DNA of 64,000 bases from the NCBI GenBank assembly GCA_002189035.1, contig NEEC01000017.1:2542001-2606000 (forward strand). Reading direction: 5' to 3'. The position numbers and the translations under genes were made by a program. Under the pieces are notes generated by a model. The model saw only the letters and a list, made by a program, of their open reading frames with translations. It searched no databases and was not told the origin of the DNA. This DNA comes from Utricularia gibba. Taxonomy: Eukaryota > Streptophyta > Magnoliopsida > Lamiales > Lentibulariaceae. Positions 36,752-49,080 of the stretch are shown here, in pieces. Position 1 is the stretch's first letter. Every line of letters begins with the position of its first letter.

Positions 36752-37177
36752 ATGTTGAGCCTGTGGAGAGCCGCAACGGGATCAGCGGAAGAGGATTACG
36801 GAGTTGAGTTCTGGACCTCGCCGGAGCTCTCTGGATGGCTGACAAAACAAGGCGAGTACATCAAGACTTGGCGCCGCCGCTGGTTCGTTCTGAAGCAAGG
36901 GAAGCTCTTCTGGTTTAAGGAATCATCCGTCACACGTGAAACCAGGCCGCGTGGCGTGATCGTAGCTGCGAATTGCAGAACTGTAAAAGGCGCGGAGGAT
37001 GTGCTGAATAGGCCTTACGCCTTTGAGATCTCGACGCCTGAAGAGACGATGTTCTTCATCGCCGATTCAGAGAAGGAGAAGGAAGACTGGATCAACTCGA
37101 TCGGAAGATCTATTGTGCAGCAATCCAGGTCTGTTACTACAAACGAAATCCTTGATTACGACAGCCGGAAACCGTAG
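36752..37177 (+). CDS. PH1: pleckstrin-homology domain protein, PH1 type
   Basis: Single exon of 141 aa. Almost the whole protein is one PH domain: SGWLTKQGEYIKTWRRRWFVLKQGKLFWFK forms the first strands with the phosphoinositide-binding basic residues. The C-terminal helix holds EKEKEDWINSIGRSIV with the invariant tryptophan. Length and sequence match Arabidopsis PH1 (At2g29700), an endosome-associated PtdIns3P-binding protein. The ATG before LSLWRAATG is chosen over earlier in-frame codons because the family begins there and the upstream peptide is low complexity. Confidence 0.92.
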   Translation: MLSLWRAATGSAEEDYGVEFWTSPELSGWLTKQGEYIKTWRRRWFVLKQGKLFWFKESSVTRETRPRGVIVAANCRTVKGAEDVLNRPYAFEISTPEETMFFIADSEKEKEDWINSIGRSIVQQSRSVTTNEILDYDSRKP

Positions 37178-37354
37178 ACCCTTACCAATTCCGGCACCGA
37201 TTTCTCCTTGTGTCTCGTGTATATTTGCTTTTCCCCTTTTTTGTTTGAGTTGAACATTGAATAAAATACAGTAAAGTTTGAAATGGAATGGTTTCATCAC
37301 GAATGCTTCAAATTCACCCAAGCTTCCGGAAGATTCAACATAAAAGGAAGCTGC

Positions 37355-37859
37355 TCAGTTGAGCAAGGACTCGTCGATCTCAATTCTAACAACAGTCCCA
37401 TCGTCGTACTTATCTTTTCTGGGAGGAAGCGGCGGCGCCGGTACCCTTGGTGGCCCTCTTCCCTTCGACTTGTCCTTGGGCCTCGCCTAAGAGCCCATCC
37501 AAGTTGCAAAATCAGAATCGCGAGAACAGAGAACAAAATATCTGGATAACAACAAGGAACCTGCCGCCTACATTTCCGAAGGAGTGCTTGAAGCGCTTCC
37601 CCCGAGCAGTTTTCTTGTCCCCTCGGCCACAGTAAACTGAAAAACGCCCCAAGAATCAGGGAAACGGGCACTGAAAATAAAAAGCAAAAACATTGTGCTC
37701 ACTGAAAGGGAGTGACGGCAGGCGGAGGAGTCCAGTGGAAGCCGACAACGAGGGAGGCGTGTAAACTAGGGATTGGGATTTGGAGAAGGAAAGAGAAGTA
37801 GCAGGAGCGGCGAATGAGGAAGCCATGGGAGGAGGAGCCCCGATGCACAGAGACGCCAT
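37355..37859 (-). CDS. PSRP4: plastid 30S ribosomal protein S31/bTHXc (PSRP4)
   Basis: Three exons, 37703-37859, 37572-37636 and 37355-37486, give 117 aa. An N-terminal chloroplast transit peptide rich in Ser/Pro/Ala ([16 protein letters not shown]) precedes the mature domain. That domain begins [21 protein letters not shown] and continues [16 protein letters not shown]. The C-terminus [16 protein letters not shown] is acidic. This matches the plant plastid-specific subunit PSRP4, homologous to bacterial Thx. The exon 2 donor is taken at GGAAAT|GTAGGC because it keeps the family sequence SFGNARP; a second donor 11 bases downstream would break it. Confidence 0.92.
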
Positions 37860-38627
37860 CTTGAAGAAACACGATAAATCTCGGCCTCACGAGCTGGAAG
37901 AGGATTTCTAATTACAATTTGATAAGATGAAGGGCCGGGCCAAGTAAGACTTTTGGACCAGGGGAAGTGGCCCAAACGAGATCGATTCTAGTGAAGCGAC
38001 GAGAGAGCAAGTCGTGGAAATGAAGACAAGGACGCCATCCAGAACTACTTGGTGGTGGACATTGTTTCCTGTTTTTATCATCTACCAGGACTTTTCTCTA
38101 CTGCGAGGAGTCACACGCCATATGCTTCAGTTATGGCTTTTCGTAGATCGAATTGACATTGTGGTGACTGAACCTGGAGACTTGCTCAGTGTTCTCAGTC
38201 AATCCAAAGAATCACATTATTGGGATGGATGGTTATTTTTCATTCTTCCGGACGGCAGCAGCTTCATTAACAAGAGCTGGGGGTAACGAGGAGTTGGGGT
38301 TATAGAGCCCCACGGCCGAGCTGATCAACTAGTGAGAGGATTGCATGCTTGCTTCCTGGTTAGGAATGACACACAAAACGGAGATGAGATGAATCGCTCA
38401 GGAAACTGCCCAAAAAACATGGAGTGGAAAGGGGGGTTTCGCGTAATCTCGCTTACATACCCACAGAATGGATAGATGGTGCGATGGACTTCTTGCTACA
38501 TGTAAAACAGTCAGCCCCTCCATCCTCTCTTCTTCCTTTAACCTGAAAGAAAGGCTGATTTCAGAGTGTGATCCCATTGCCGTCGCTACACAAGAGAAAT
38601 AAAGAAGATGGGTTGATTACCACAGGA
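37860..38627. other. intergenic: S31 promoter and callose synthase 3' region
   Basis: About 770 bp. A plus-strand open frame (38014-38286) has no recognisable domains and is not called. Confidence 0.45.
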
Positions 38628-41600
38628 TCACGAGTCAAAGTCGACGTTGGAATTCTTTCCGGTGAGGATGCGAGATATTTGAAGCCCCCTGCTGAAGGCC
38701 TCGTTGAAGAGTATCCGCGTCTGCATCTGTTGAAATCCTGGCATCCATGATAGTATGGCCAATGGGACCATTACTATCAATCCAAACAGCATGTCGTAGA
38801 GGCGAGCCAGGGATACCACTGTCTCCCACACGATGCTGGACTGCAGAAAAGGTCTGAGCACCTGAGCGATGAGAATGAAGCCCCAGCCGGTGGGAACGAA
38901 CGCCAGAAGACTTTGCACGAAATCAAGAACAGTGATGTTGGTATAGTACAGTAGTATGACAACCACAGCAACTGTGACTGTGATAACGCCGAACTGAACC
39001 ATCCTGTAGTAGATGTGCTGCTTCGCTGAATATTTATCCCGAGCATATGCAACGATGATATAGATGCCCACAGCCACGATCAGGAAGATCCATGAGAGCA
39101 AGTAAACAGCAATGCTTGTATTTCCGCGGGCGATATTCAAATGGTAAACAACTCCATACTGGAAAAAGAAGAAGCGCAGATCTAAAATGATCTCCAACAG
39201 TTTTCCCCACAGTCCAGTTGTCCTCAAATGGTCCTGCTCCTCATACCACCATGCCTCCCAGCTCTGCTCAGATTTCACTAGCATCCCTCTGTACCATATC
39301 CACTTTATGAATGCATCAAAGTCGTACACAGTTTTCAGCCAGTCGAAGCCAGATGGATTAAACATGAATGGTGCCATCATCCATGATACCACAAGGAACC
39401 AACTTGATATCGTCATCAGTATGTAAACAACAGTGTTATTCATACCTAATGGGCTATCAGATGCGTACACGATCAAGATGACCCCAAGTTCAATGGCCTT
39501 GATAAAATGGCTGCGAGCATAGAGTCTGTAATTTTCTACAAAACTCTTGTGCTGCACAACAAAGCCACGCCCGGTGGCACGATATTTGGCACCACCGTGA
39601 AGGATAGTCCTACCGAAGAAATGAGCACGTGTTCCCATCGAGAATGTGAAGAAAAATGAAGCAAGCTGCAGCTGCATGGTGATAAAATCCCAAATTGACG
39701 GGAGGAAGCCGCGCTCCAGTGAGTTCTCTACAATCATAGGAAGGGCAGTGAAAACTCCGATCTGTATAACAAACTGCTGGTTCAAGATGGCACCAAGGGC
39801 TCTATTGTTACTGGAATTTCTTGCATGCGCTTCAACACCACTGAGGGCAAGATAAAGGCGCCCCCAAAGAAAAGCAAAAACCATGACAACCACCATCATG
39901 TTGTTGAAGTAGAACCCAACTGTCGTGTAGAATACAGAAAGCATACGAAAGAAGTCAAGACGATGGCCCAACCTGTATATATCCCTGCTCAAAACCTGTT
40001 CTCCGTTGCCACTGGCAACTTTTGCTTCAAACATAGAAATCTGATTCAATCCAACATCTCTTCCTTTCCCAACTTGTATGTATTCATGGTGCGTGACGTT
40101 GCCACCTCTCAACGTACAGTTGAATCCGGCATAGATATCCTCACTTATGTTGATCACTCTTGAGGCTTTGCTGATACCACCACGAGTCAAAAACCAGAAC
40201 CTGTCAAAGACATCAGGATGACCATAGTGCATTCGAACCTTGAGAGGATTCGCCAATACACGTTGACCCAGAGTTACAAAACTCATCTCCTGTGCAGACA
40301 TGAACCACGCCAGGGATGAAACAGAACCTGTAAATATGTTTTCGCGAATCCCAGAATGGTAGGCCTTCTAACACCATGACTGACTTTGAATTCTTCCAAC
40401 AGGTTTCGCATCTTCAGTGCCTCCTCGAAACAGTTGTCCTGGTTCATATCGATTGCCTGCAGAGCATCACCACGGGTGAATATTATGGCATGGTTTTGGT
40501 TCTCAGGCTTACCTTCCCCAAGCTTCAGAGGGCCAGGTAGCTTAATTCGATAGACTTCCACCTCTTTATCTTGTTCATGATCATATTTCACCAGAACAGA
40601 GTAGTACTCCTCTTCTCTTCCAAGGTTGACTACATCAACATACGCAACACGAAGGGCCTCATTACTTTTCATTAATTTTGATATCTCTTCAGCACGTGCA
40701 TCACCTTTTGCCTTGTGAACCCCATACATTTGGCAAGCAACAACGTAAGTGAACTTCATCAGAGCAACTCCATACTCGTGACCTTTGTAAAGCAGGCTGA
40801 TACGACCACTTCCAACCGAATCAAGATTCACAGAATTTGATGAACCCAAAGCTTGGATATCAGCGCTACCATTCACCCTCTGTATACGAGATGTAGAAAT
40901 GTCCATAGATCCTTGTCTTATTTCAATCTCGGATGCAGAATCAAAAAATGAAAGCATTTTAAGGGCCCTGTAATAATACATCATCCCTCTGACAGTCCGA
41001 GCCAATGTTTGACCTCTGTATGAAGCCCACTGCCTGAGGTCCCTAGACTTGGTATTCCATACCTCTGCCTCATCCTGCATTCCTTCCCTTTTCATACGCT
41101 CAATAAAATTTATCCACTCGTCTTCATAAATTTTTTGTAGATAAAACAATGTGGAAATACCATCCTCATTTGGGCTTCTAAGCATTTCTTTACCAAACAA
41201 CACTTCTTCATCGTAGTAAGGAGTCAAGACACTGAAGGCCATCATCTTCTCGACCTGGGGTGCGCGAGGCATGTTCATGAATAATGAATTACTGAAGAAC
41301 GCAATCCTTCTTCTTGCATCGAGATTTTTCGGGACATTGCTCATCGAGTCACGAGAACTAAGGATAGCGTGCAGACGCCGCAACTGCCTGAAGAAGAAAA
41401 CGTCTTCAGCATCAGGCCACTGGATTGAATTCTCGAATGGCAGCTCAGTATCAGTACTTCGTTTAAGAGGTGCCAAACCCTCAAGCCCCAACTGAGTCAC
41501 GGACTTCTTCACCCGTGGGAGTTCACGGATAGCAAGTTCATACAATGCTTGAAGCACATTCACCAATTTATCAACATTTTTCTGTGGCGCGATGAGAAGT

Positions 41601-43947
41601 TCTATAAGAGATATCAACTTCTCGTGAATCTTGGGAAGCACATTTGTCTGGTATGACGTTGTAAACTTCTCAAACAAAATGCATTCGTCAACCTCCTTGA
41701 AAAACTTGGAAACTATTGAATGCTCCTCTGCCTCCTCTCTGATTACCTGAAGAAGCATGTGTTTAACGCTTTCATAAGCTTCAAGGACTGCACAACGCCT
41801 ATACTCAATGTTACAAATCCGAGACCACAGGCCTCTATCCGTATCGTTCCCCAGTTCACTGGCCTGGTAAAGAGCAAGCAAAAGTTCATTCCCCAGCAAG
41901 AAGCAGGGCCACCTTATCACTTTTATATTCCAACAATTAGGTGGCAACTCCAGTAGCTCCAACTCCTTATCACTGATGAGATCCTCTTCTCTTAACGTGA
42001 TTATCACTTCGTTCCATATTAATGCAAACCTGGTGGTTTCGATCTTATCGGATTCCATTTTCTTGTAGGGCTTTCCAAGACCATACCTGAGCTTGAGACG
42101 GTGAAATGCATCTCTTAGTTTATTAACGGCGGTTACCTCCGAAGTAAGACTCTGACGCTCAGGGATCAGATTAAACTGCATGGCACTTGCAAAGAACTGG
42201 AATCTGAGCTTGAACTGACTGATGCTCCGAATCTCACCTATATGAGAAAATAACCCAATCAATGATCCCACGAAAGCGGAAAATGTAGTATACCAGATTT
42301 GCATGTCCACTAAATATATCAATATAACAGGAGCCCACAGCATCGCCACTGCCACTCTGTTGGTGCTAGTGAAAAATTCATGCCACTGGTATTGCACATC
42401 CCTGAGATTCAGGAGAGACATCGTTGGTCCAACTAGAGGCCTTATTTGAAGAAAGTAGCTGAAAGAGAACTTGGAAATCAGGACAACCACCCAGAAAGAA
42501 GCGTACTTGACGTTGTCAACAATTCCTTCCCTGAGACCACGGCCAACGAATGTTCTGGTATTAAACCACCACATCACAACATACAGAATACGCCAATCGG
42601 CTTGCTCAATGAAATTACGGATCCACGGAACAACAAACAAGATCAAAGCCAGTAATTCTGGTATCACGAAGACGAAAGCAGCCTTTAGGAAGTTAAGAAT
42701 TCTTTGGTTCGCCTCATCGGACCACATTCCATCTAAATTCCTCTGGTTCCAAATCTGCCAATAGAAGACACCAAAGACAATACCCAAGCAATTGCAACAA
42801 TGCTTTTCAAAAACATCCTGATACCAAGCAGTTTTTTGTCCTTAGTAACCAAACTATACTGGGTGCCAGCATCGAGAATGGATTGCACGAGCCTTAGAGC
42901 AGCCCATGTAATGAAAACAGTAAGTAACTTAACTTGTGCATCCCTTCTTTCTAACGCCTGCCATGGATAATCAGTCCCTTCCCAAGCAACAATGGCAGCA
43001 GCCTGAAAATAAAGTATCAACAGAACCCACAGCCTATCAAAGCTGCGATAAATATTCCAGAAGGTCCGCTGCTCAACAAAACCAGTCTTTCCCACCCTCC
43101 TTTCCTTATCGGCAGAAAAAAAGCTACTTGACAGATCAAGAGGCCATTTTAACCGCTTAAAGCATCGCCTGCTCCAAAAATACTCATTGATGTCATCATA
43201 GTTCCTCCATGCTGAATGAGGAGCAGTCCCATTTCTACTCCTCGCAACCTCACCCTTGATAGTTGTATAAATAGGAGTGACGACATAATTCAAGAAGCCA
43301 TTCTGTTTACGGGTGTAGGGGACATATAGCTGCCCCGTATCTTCATCAATTTTTCCATCAAGAATGTGGTTGAGCTCTAACGCCAAGTGATGATAGATGT
43401 AACATAAACATTCAGGCGCAAAACGTAGGTTGGCGGATTCACCCCATACGAGCAGATAAAGAGACACGTACAAGAGCTCCCGGCGCTGGAAGTCAGGGTT
43501 GAGGCGAGAGGGTAGACGAACTTGTGATCTCTTACCCAAATAGGAGCACCAAGACGTGTAATTTTCCAAAAGCTTGGAGCGAAAGGCTCGAAGAACGGTG
43601 GGGTCAAGACGATCGGCTGCAGCAGGAGGCGGGTGGAGTCGCATTTGGGAGTTGGCTAAATGGAGCACCAAGTTCTCCCTTTGGTTCCGAACGTTGTCAG
43701 CTTGGAAGCCGAAGAAGTGGCCGAGCCAGTCAAGAAGATCCATGGTGTCGCTCCATGGAGTGGAAGGAGGAGGGGTAGGGAGGTCCCCAGTTGCTAAAAG
43801 GGCTGCGGCGGCGGCGCGTACCTCTGGGCAGGTAAGTGAAGGATGGTTAGATTGGAGATTATGAATAGGAATGATGTTGAAAGTGGTTGTGGGCGGCGGC
43901 GGGCGGCCGCGCGTGGGTGGAGGACGCTGCCTGAGATTACTAGCCAT
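38628..43947 (-). CDS. CALS11/12: callose synthase (GT48), CALS11/12 (GSL1/GSL5) type, with two frameshifts
   Basis: Plasma-membrane 1,3-beta-glucan synthase. The coding region is one unbroken exon from ATG (43945-43947) to TGA (38628-38630) but needs three frames: 43947 to about 42786, about 42785 to 40352, and about 40351 to 38628. Adding back one base at each junction would give about 1773 aa, the family length. Visible in order are an N-terminal Vta1-like part (DLLDWLGHFFGFQADNVRNQ), the FKS1 region (YVSLYLLVWGESANLRF) and N-terminal membrane helices. The cytosolic catalytic loop follows (RRIAFFSNSLFMNMP, RGQTLARTVRGMMYYYRALK, NQNHAIIFTRGDALQAIDMN, VFDRFWFLTRGGISKASRVI, HHEYIQVGKGRDVGLNQI), then C-terminal helices. 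Near absence of introns marks the CALS11/12 clade, which deposits wound, papilla and pollen callose. Both junctions lie in a GGG run and the conserved protein resumes at once, so an assembly error is more likely than a dead gene. Confidence 0.9.
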
Positions 43948-44778
43948 GACGGCACAGGCTGGTGGGATTCAGAAGAGAAACCACCCCAGCCGGCGGAATT
44001 GAGAAGGTGAAGAATTTTTCATCCTAAAGACAGCATAATATTCTTCCACGGGCCACTGGGACTGGAGGGATTCGGAAATGGTGTGAAAAAGGCTGTGAAT
44101 ATTCATTTCCAATTCGAATTCACTTCTCCAGTCCTGGTGGCGTGGCTAGCTAACCTGCGCGCATGGTCCTGTCCGGGCCGTTCCTACACTAGATGCGGAC
44201 TGGGGGTTTATTTTTTTATTTATTTTATTATTCTGGATAAAAAAGCCCGGCCACAGTTGTTGATCCTATTCACCACCCCATTGCTTTCCGGGTGGCTGGC
44301 TAATCGATCCCAGCACCAACACCAACACCAACGCCATTCCGAATCCAAAGCAGATGGTGGCGGCGGCTGCCGAATAGGTTTTCTTTTTAGCCCAGGCCAA
44401 ATCGCGACGTCAAAGTGAAGAGTCGACAAAAGGGAGACTGCTTGATGAGCTGGGTAGGGGCCCCTGCCTGCGCTTTGCCGAATGGATCGGATCTATATTA
44501 TTAATCCTCGGCCTATTCGCCTGGCCGTCTGTTGACCTCGTGATCATTTGTAAGAAGCTAGTCAATGCCCAAAACCTGCTTAGAAACATCAGATTCCACC
44601 GAGCAAGACGTGTGCAATGGGTAGCGAGGTTCCCAAGGGACAATGGCTTCCCTGAATTTGCTTGTTTGTACACAACTAACTGCCTACAAACAGTGTGACC
44701 AAGGAATAAGAAAGGTGACAACAATGGCAAGGAATATGACATAAACAAAAAAATGGTCCACGCCAAGGCCTGAGGGCA
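43948..44778. other. intergenic: callose synthase promoter and GT64 3' region
   Basis: About 830 bp. It contains a short ACCAAC-type repeat near 44310-44332. The minus-strand open frame at 44410-44766 has no family features. Confidence 0.45.
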
Positions 44779-46541
44779 TCACCAAAACCAGCTAAACTGG
44801 CTGTCTACGGCCTTCACGGTGGTGGATACCAATGGCATCCGCCCGTATTCATTCGCCAACCAGTTTACACACTCGCCTCTCCTTGTCTTGTGTCCTCCCA
44901 AGCTACTGATTCCTGAAGATCCAATCTCATATAAAGTGCCTGCACCACCGTTCACACAGGGGTCCATCATTCGGTTCAGCAAAGGAGACACAGGAAAGAC
45001 GGACGGACGCTCATTCACCTTTCACCCAAACTGGGGGAGTATCAGTGGCATTCGCAACAAGGAAAGACATTGCGATATCTTCACAGTTCCTAAAGCATGT
45101 AAGGTTGAATGAGAGAAGAATCAATGGAAGGAAAAAAAAAACCCGGATGAATCAGGTTGACAAACAACCTCTCCTTTGTGACGTATTCGCGGATCGATGA
45201 TGGCATCTCATTAGTGTACACACCCAGATACTTCTTATGAAGAAAGGCAGCCTTGGTGAGAATCATACTGTATGTGCCCGTCCACCACACAGACCACCAT
45301 CCACCATACACGTACTTCCCCTGAAATCCCATTCAAAACCAGCATTCAGATCGAGACAAACATCCCAACAGCAAGGGGTAAATAAACTAGGAGTACCGAT
45401 AGGCACCAAGGGTAAATACTGATCAGGAGTTTCAGAATCTACCGATTTATCAACCCAGTGGACACGAGGCACAAACCCCACAATTGTATCTGGGGAACTT
45501 TCCCACACGGTAAAGGCAAATTCCACTGCCCTGCAGGGAATTATAACGTCATCATCCATTGAAAGAACTGCATCCGACTTCAAATCCTGGAGTTCCTTAA
45601 ATCTGTTGTTCAGACTGTCCTCTTTATTAAGATCAAACTTCAACTCTATCGAGCGACCAACTTTGGAGTTCAATTCTATAACACTTGTCAAAAAATTGCT
45701 TAAATGTTGGGAAGGAAGGTCTGGCTCACTCCACACGATGTGAATAGAATCAAGCCCCAAGCATGATGCATAATGGGATACAGACCGCTTAAGCAGGTCA
45801 TGTCTTCTCCATGTGTTCACAAGCAAGGTGTATCCCTTACTGAGCATCACGTAAGATCAACATCAGTACAAGATCATCATCGCATCACACATGCCAATCC
45901 ACCGAATCTTCACGTTTTCAAGTGCTTCACGAGAAATGTAAAAATGGAAATGTTGCCTGCACATCACACTTTGACAAAAAGACACAATTTTTCGCCAGAT
46001 TACATATTTCGCTCAACGGTGATTCTTCGTGGATAAAAAACACAAAAATCATAAAATCAAATTATAACAACCAGCTTGATCTTGCAGAACCATCACTGAA
46101 ATCTCCATATCATACAGATCTCCCAGTTCCACTTAGAATATTTTCTACACAGACTAGGTTATGCAGAGGGGATGATTGCAACGTCAAATGCAGGGCGAAT
46201 CGCCACCAACCACGACACGACATTTTTTCCCAAAACGGGATGAAATTCAATGGCTGGTTCAACTAATGGAGTAGCAATCAATGCACCCAGAGAAGTATTT
46301 CACATTAAAATTTAAAATACGGCGATCAGAAAATCAAAGAAGGAAGTTACCTTCTGATGGAGGATCTCGGGAGCGGAACGGCGCAGCACTTCCATTCCAT
46401 GACTGAAGTCGTGAACCCGGCAAGCAAGCAGAAGATGAAGCTCATGGAGAGACAAAAAAGAAAGAGCTTTAACTCCGGTGACCGGACGACGGAAGCCGCC
46501 TTCTGCCTCACAGTCCTGCGGCTAGAAAGGCCGGTTCGCAT
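44779..46541 (-). CDS. GT64 exostosin-like glycosyltransferase
   Basis: Five exons: 46351-46541, 45443-45839, 45169-45320, 45019-45089 and 44779-44939. They give 323 aa. A short cytosolic N-terminus (MRTGLSSRRTVRQ) and one signal-anchor helix (KLFLFCLSMSFIFCLLAGF) mark a type II Golgi protein. The catalytic domain begins YTLLVNTWRRHDLLKRSVSHY and contains HIVWSEPDLP, a DDD nucleotide-sugar-binding motif in AVLSMDDDVIIP, GFVPRVHW, GGWWSVWWTGTYSM, NCEDIAMSFLVAN and the C-terminal VKAVDS...WFW. It resembles the At1g80290 branch of plant GT64 more than EPC1/GMT1. Relatives act on glycosylinositol phosphoceramides or are uncharacterised, so donor and acceptor are unknown. A longer in-frame start at 46742 exists but adds sequence not seen in the family. 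The intron 45321-45442 is readable through, which can mislead ORF callers. Confidence 0.9.
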
Positions 46542-47628
46542 TATCTGGAAAGGGATGGATATTCCGCAAAGCCAACGTCCGAAACGACTCCGGGTGAGAA
46601 AGGTCGTTTTTCGGCGGCGCCACTCAAGAATGCTCTCAGAAGTTTGAAGGAGTTGGGAGCAATGGCTCCGGTCAGCCGCCAATGAGGACAATCGAGGTGG
46701 ACCGAGTTTGGGAAGCTGAGCTGTTGTGGAGCGTATCAGCATTCACCCATTGGCCACCAACCACCACCTCCCTAGAAATGGACTTTTGCAGGATGGCGAC
46801 ACGGACACAATATACATATGCGGTGCCTGCTGGTCCTCATCATTTGATTGTTTTAATAATCAAACATACTGTGGGCTAGAGATTAAATGAGGTACAGCAG
46901 TTTCCGATGGGGGATGCTGCTGTTAATTCTAAAATATCATATTTGATCCCCTCCCATTTACTGCCCATGGGAATCCTACTGAACTGATCTAAAAGACCAA
47001 TAATGCCCTCCAGCAAAGGCCGGCTTCCATGTTGAGCTGAGCTACTCGGTAGATGGCATGGCGCACAGGTGAATTGTACAAAGTTCGCCACACATTCTCA
47101 AAGGCTGCTGCCTATTGGATGCCTGAACTTGCATCGCGCATATCCATCTACTACCCTACCCGCCCACCTCTACAAGCTCTGAACCCTTCGACGTATGGGC
47201 TTCCGCGGCGCAGCCCAATGGTCCTTTGATGCTTACATAACCTGTGCAGCTTCTCAGCATTCCAGTCTATTGGATTGGGTTGGGTTGAAGAAGCGCGTGC
47301 TGCTGGCCTCCTTTCTCATCTGCTTCGTGATTACGTCACAGTCCGTCGATCCCTAGGGCGGCTCCCCGCCTCTATCCATTGTTCAATGGGTCTGGTGGTT
47401 GGAGAGCTCTCCATTGTTTGGTCTGGTATCACTTGTTAGGGTTTGGCCAACGGATTTCTCATTTCCGTTCACCCAACACTTCCCTTCTATCTTAGTGTTA
47501 GCGTCAGAACTCACAACTGTGGCGACGACTTCCTCCTCTTCTTTTTTTTTCTCTGATCTTGATATTGGGGATAAAATGACTTTTTGCTTTAAGAAACTCA
47601 GATATCTGATTTCTCGTACATTTGAAGC
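46542..47628. other. intergenic, no gene seen
   Basis: About 1.1 kb: GT64 promoter and downstream flank of the FAS1-like gene. Short open frames have no recognisable features. Confidence 0.45.
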
Positions 47629-48228
47629 TTATCTATCCATGTATCCGTCGTCCCCGTCCTCCGTCTGTACAGACTGCTGGAACTCAGCATCCATTAAAAC
47701 GCCATCCATTACGTGAATCAGCAAGCTTCCCTTCTTTTTCATCGCAACCGCAGAAAGCACAGAATTTGCCACCACCCTTTGATCCGAAGTCCTGCGCACG
47801 TATAACTGGAAGCCCGAGATTGAATCGTACGCCTTTTCCTCACCCAACTCCAAATCCTCCAGAGAAATCCATCGAGGAACCGTGGAGAAGGCTAGGACTC
47901 GAGTGAGAACCGCATATGTGTTGCTATCGTTGCGCTCCAGCCTCAAGTCGCGGTGGAAGGCCTTCTCGGACGGCAGGAAGACTGTGAAGCGAAGATCTTC
48001 GGGTAACATCCCCAGTACCATGTCTCCAAACTCTCCGATGTCGTTGCTAGTGTATGAATTTTTATCCTGGAATTTAGATTCGGGTGGGGCAAGTTCTGAG
48101 TCACCTCCCATGCTTCGGAGGTGGATTGCTGGGAGAATCTGTATTGTGGCAGAAGCAGCGAAGATGATTATGCATATGATTTTGAGTGGGGTTTTCAGTT
48201 TCGTCGCCCCCATTGTTCTTCTTCTCAT
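47629..48228 (-). CDS. FAS1 (fasciclin-like) domain protein
   Basis: Single exon of 199 aa. A basic N-terminus and one hydrophobic helix (KIICIIIFAASATIQILPAI) form a signal peptide or signal anchor. A divergent FAS1 domain follows, with an H1-like box TVFLPSEKAFHRDL, a central region DSNTYAVLTRVLAFSTVP, and an H2-like box GSLLIHVMDGVLM. There is no arabinogalactan-type Pro/Ser/Thr-rich stretch and no GPI signal, so it is not a classical FLA protein. The tail is acidic. It is probably a membrane-anchored secretory-pathway protein; function is unknown. A second Met (MGATK) five residues in could also be the start. Confidence 0.7.
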   Translation of the reverse strand: MRRRTMGATKLKTPLKIICIIIFAASATIQILPAIHLRSMGGDSELAPPESKFQDKNSYTSNDIGEFGDMVLGMLPEDLRFTVFLPSEKAFHRDLRLERNDSNTYAVLTRVLAFSTVPRWISLEDLELGEEKAYDSISGFQLYVRRTSDQRVVANSVLSAVAMKKKGSLLIHVMDGVLMDAEFQQSVQTEDGDDGYMDR

Positions 48229-49080
48229 ATGTGCCAGAAGCGATCAATATTGGCTGGCCTCAGGGATGAGTTGACTTGAAGGAACTGGTAGATCACATCG
48301 GATCGGAATCTGAAAATTTCAAGTTAAATTATGCCGTGAGGGCTCAATAATAAATGTGTTGACCTGAGCTCACTTGCAGTTCTGTAATGGCACACACTTT
48401 CATATCCTAGGTCTGGGTCTGGCTCAACTCAAGCTACTGATGTTAAGCGTGTAGAAGATTTAGTTAGATATGTTGAATTTAGAATAGGAAGATGTGCAGA
48501 ACCTAGATTAGTGCCATGGATTCGCACTTAAAGTCTTTCTTAGGTCGCTTACCTAGAACTTCATCATGAATAGCCTGTGCTGTTTTCTTTCAGTTTCTCA
48601 TCAGTTCTCTGATGCTGCGTACTTCACAGCGTGGCGCATTTATAATCTACACTTCTCCCTTCTCAGGTGTCTGCAGCCTGGTAGTAGGGAAGTTGGGTAT
48701 CGTCAATCATGCGCAGGCATTGAAGCTCCAAGCGAAGCTCGTCTCACATCTGAGGCTGCACATGATCGCAGACACCCTCCCACATCCTTCTTTTATTCGA
48801 ATCCGAGGGGACATGTCTCAAATGCTGGTTTTGGGCTAGGGAGAGGAAGATCGGTGCGATCGAGGTTGCATTTCTTCGCATGGGCTGGCCTGTAATATCG
48901 GTACTGATTTGGGTTATTTCCAGCACAGAGTCCCCTGTGTGGGATTCCAGATAAATAGGGAACGTCAAAGAATCTTGATAGTCATTGAAGATTCAGTGGG
49001 GCACTAACTGCTCAAAATGAGGTGCAAAACAACAGTTGGAGAATCCACAGGAGCCTCATTCCAAACTCAACCCAGAATTG
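48229..49080. other. intergenic, no gene seen
   Basis: About 850 bp between the FAS1-like and C2-like genes, AT-rich near 48300-48550. No supported coding sequence or RNA gene. Confidence 0.4.

Noticed and set aside
38014-38286. 90-codon plus-strand ORF
   Set aside because: No domain, odd composition, sits between two gene flanks.
42733-42787. Short intron explaining the callose synthase frame change
   Set aside because: Conserved codons flank the site with no spare bases, so there is no room for an intron; the same holds at 40350-40352.
45321-45442. Extra in-frame peptide segment in the GT64 gene
   Set aside because: It is a readable intron with GTAGAT donor and TTTCAG acceptor; removing it gives the family sequence DKSGKYVYGGWW.
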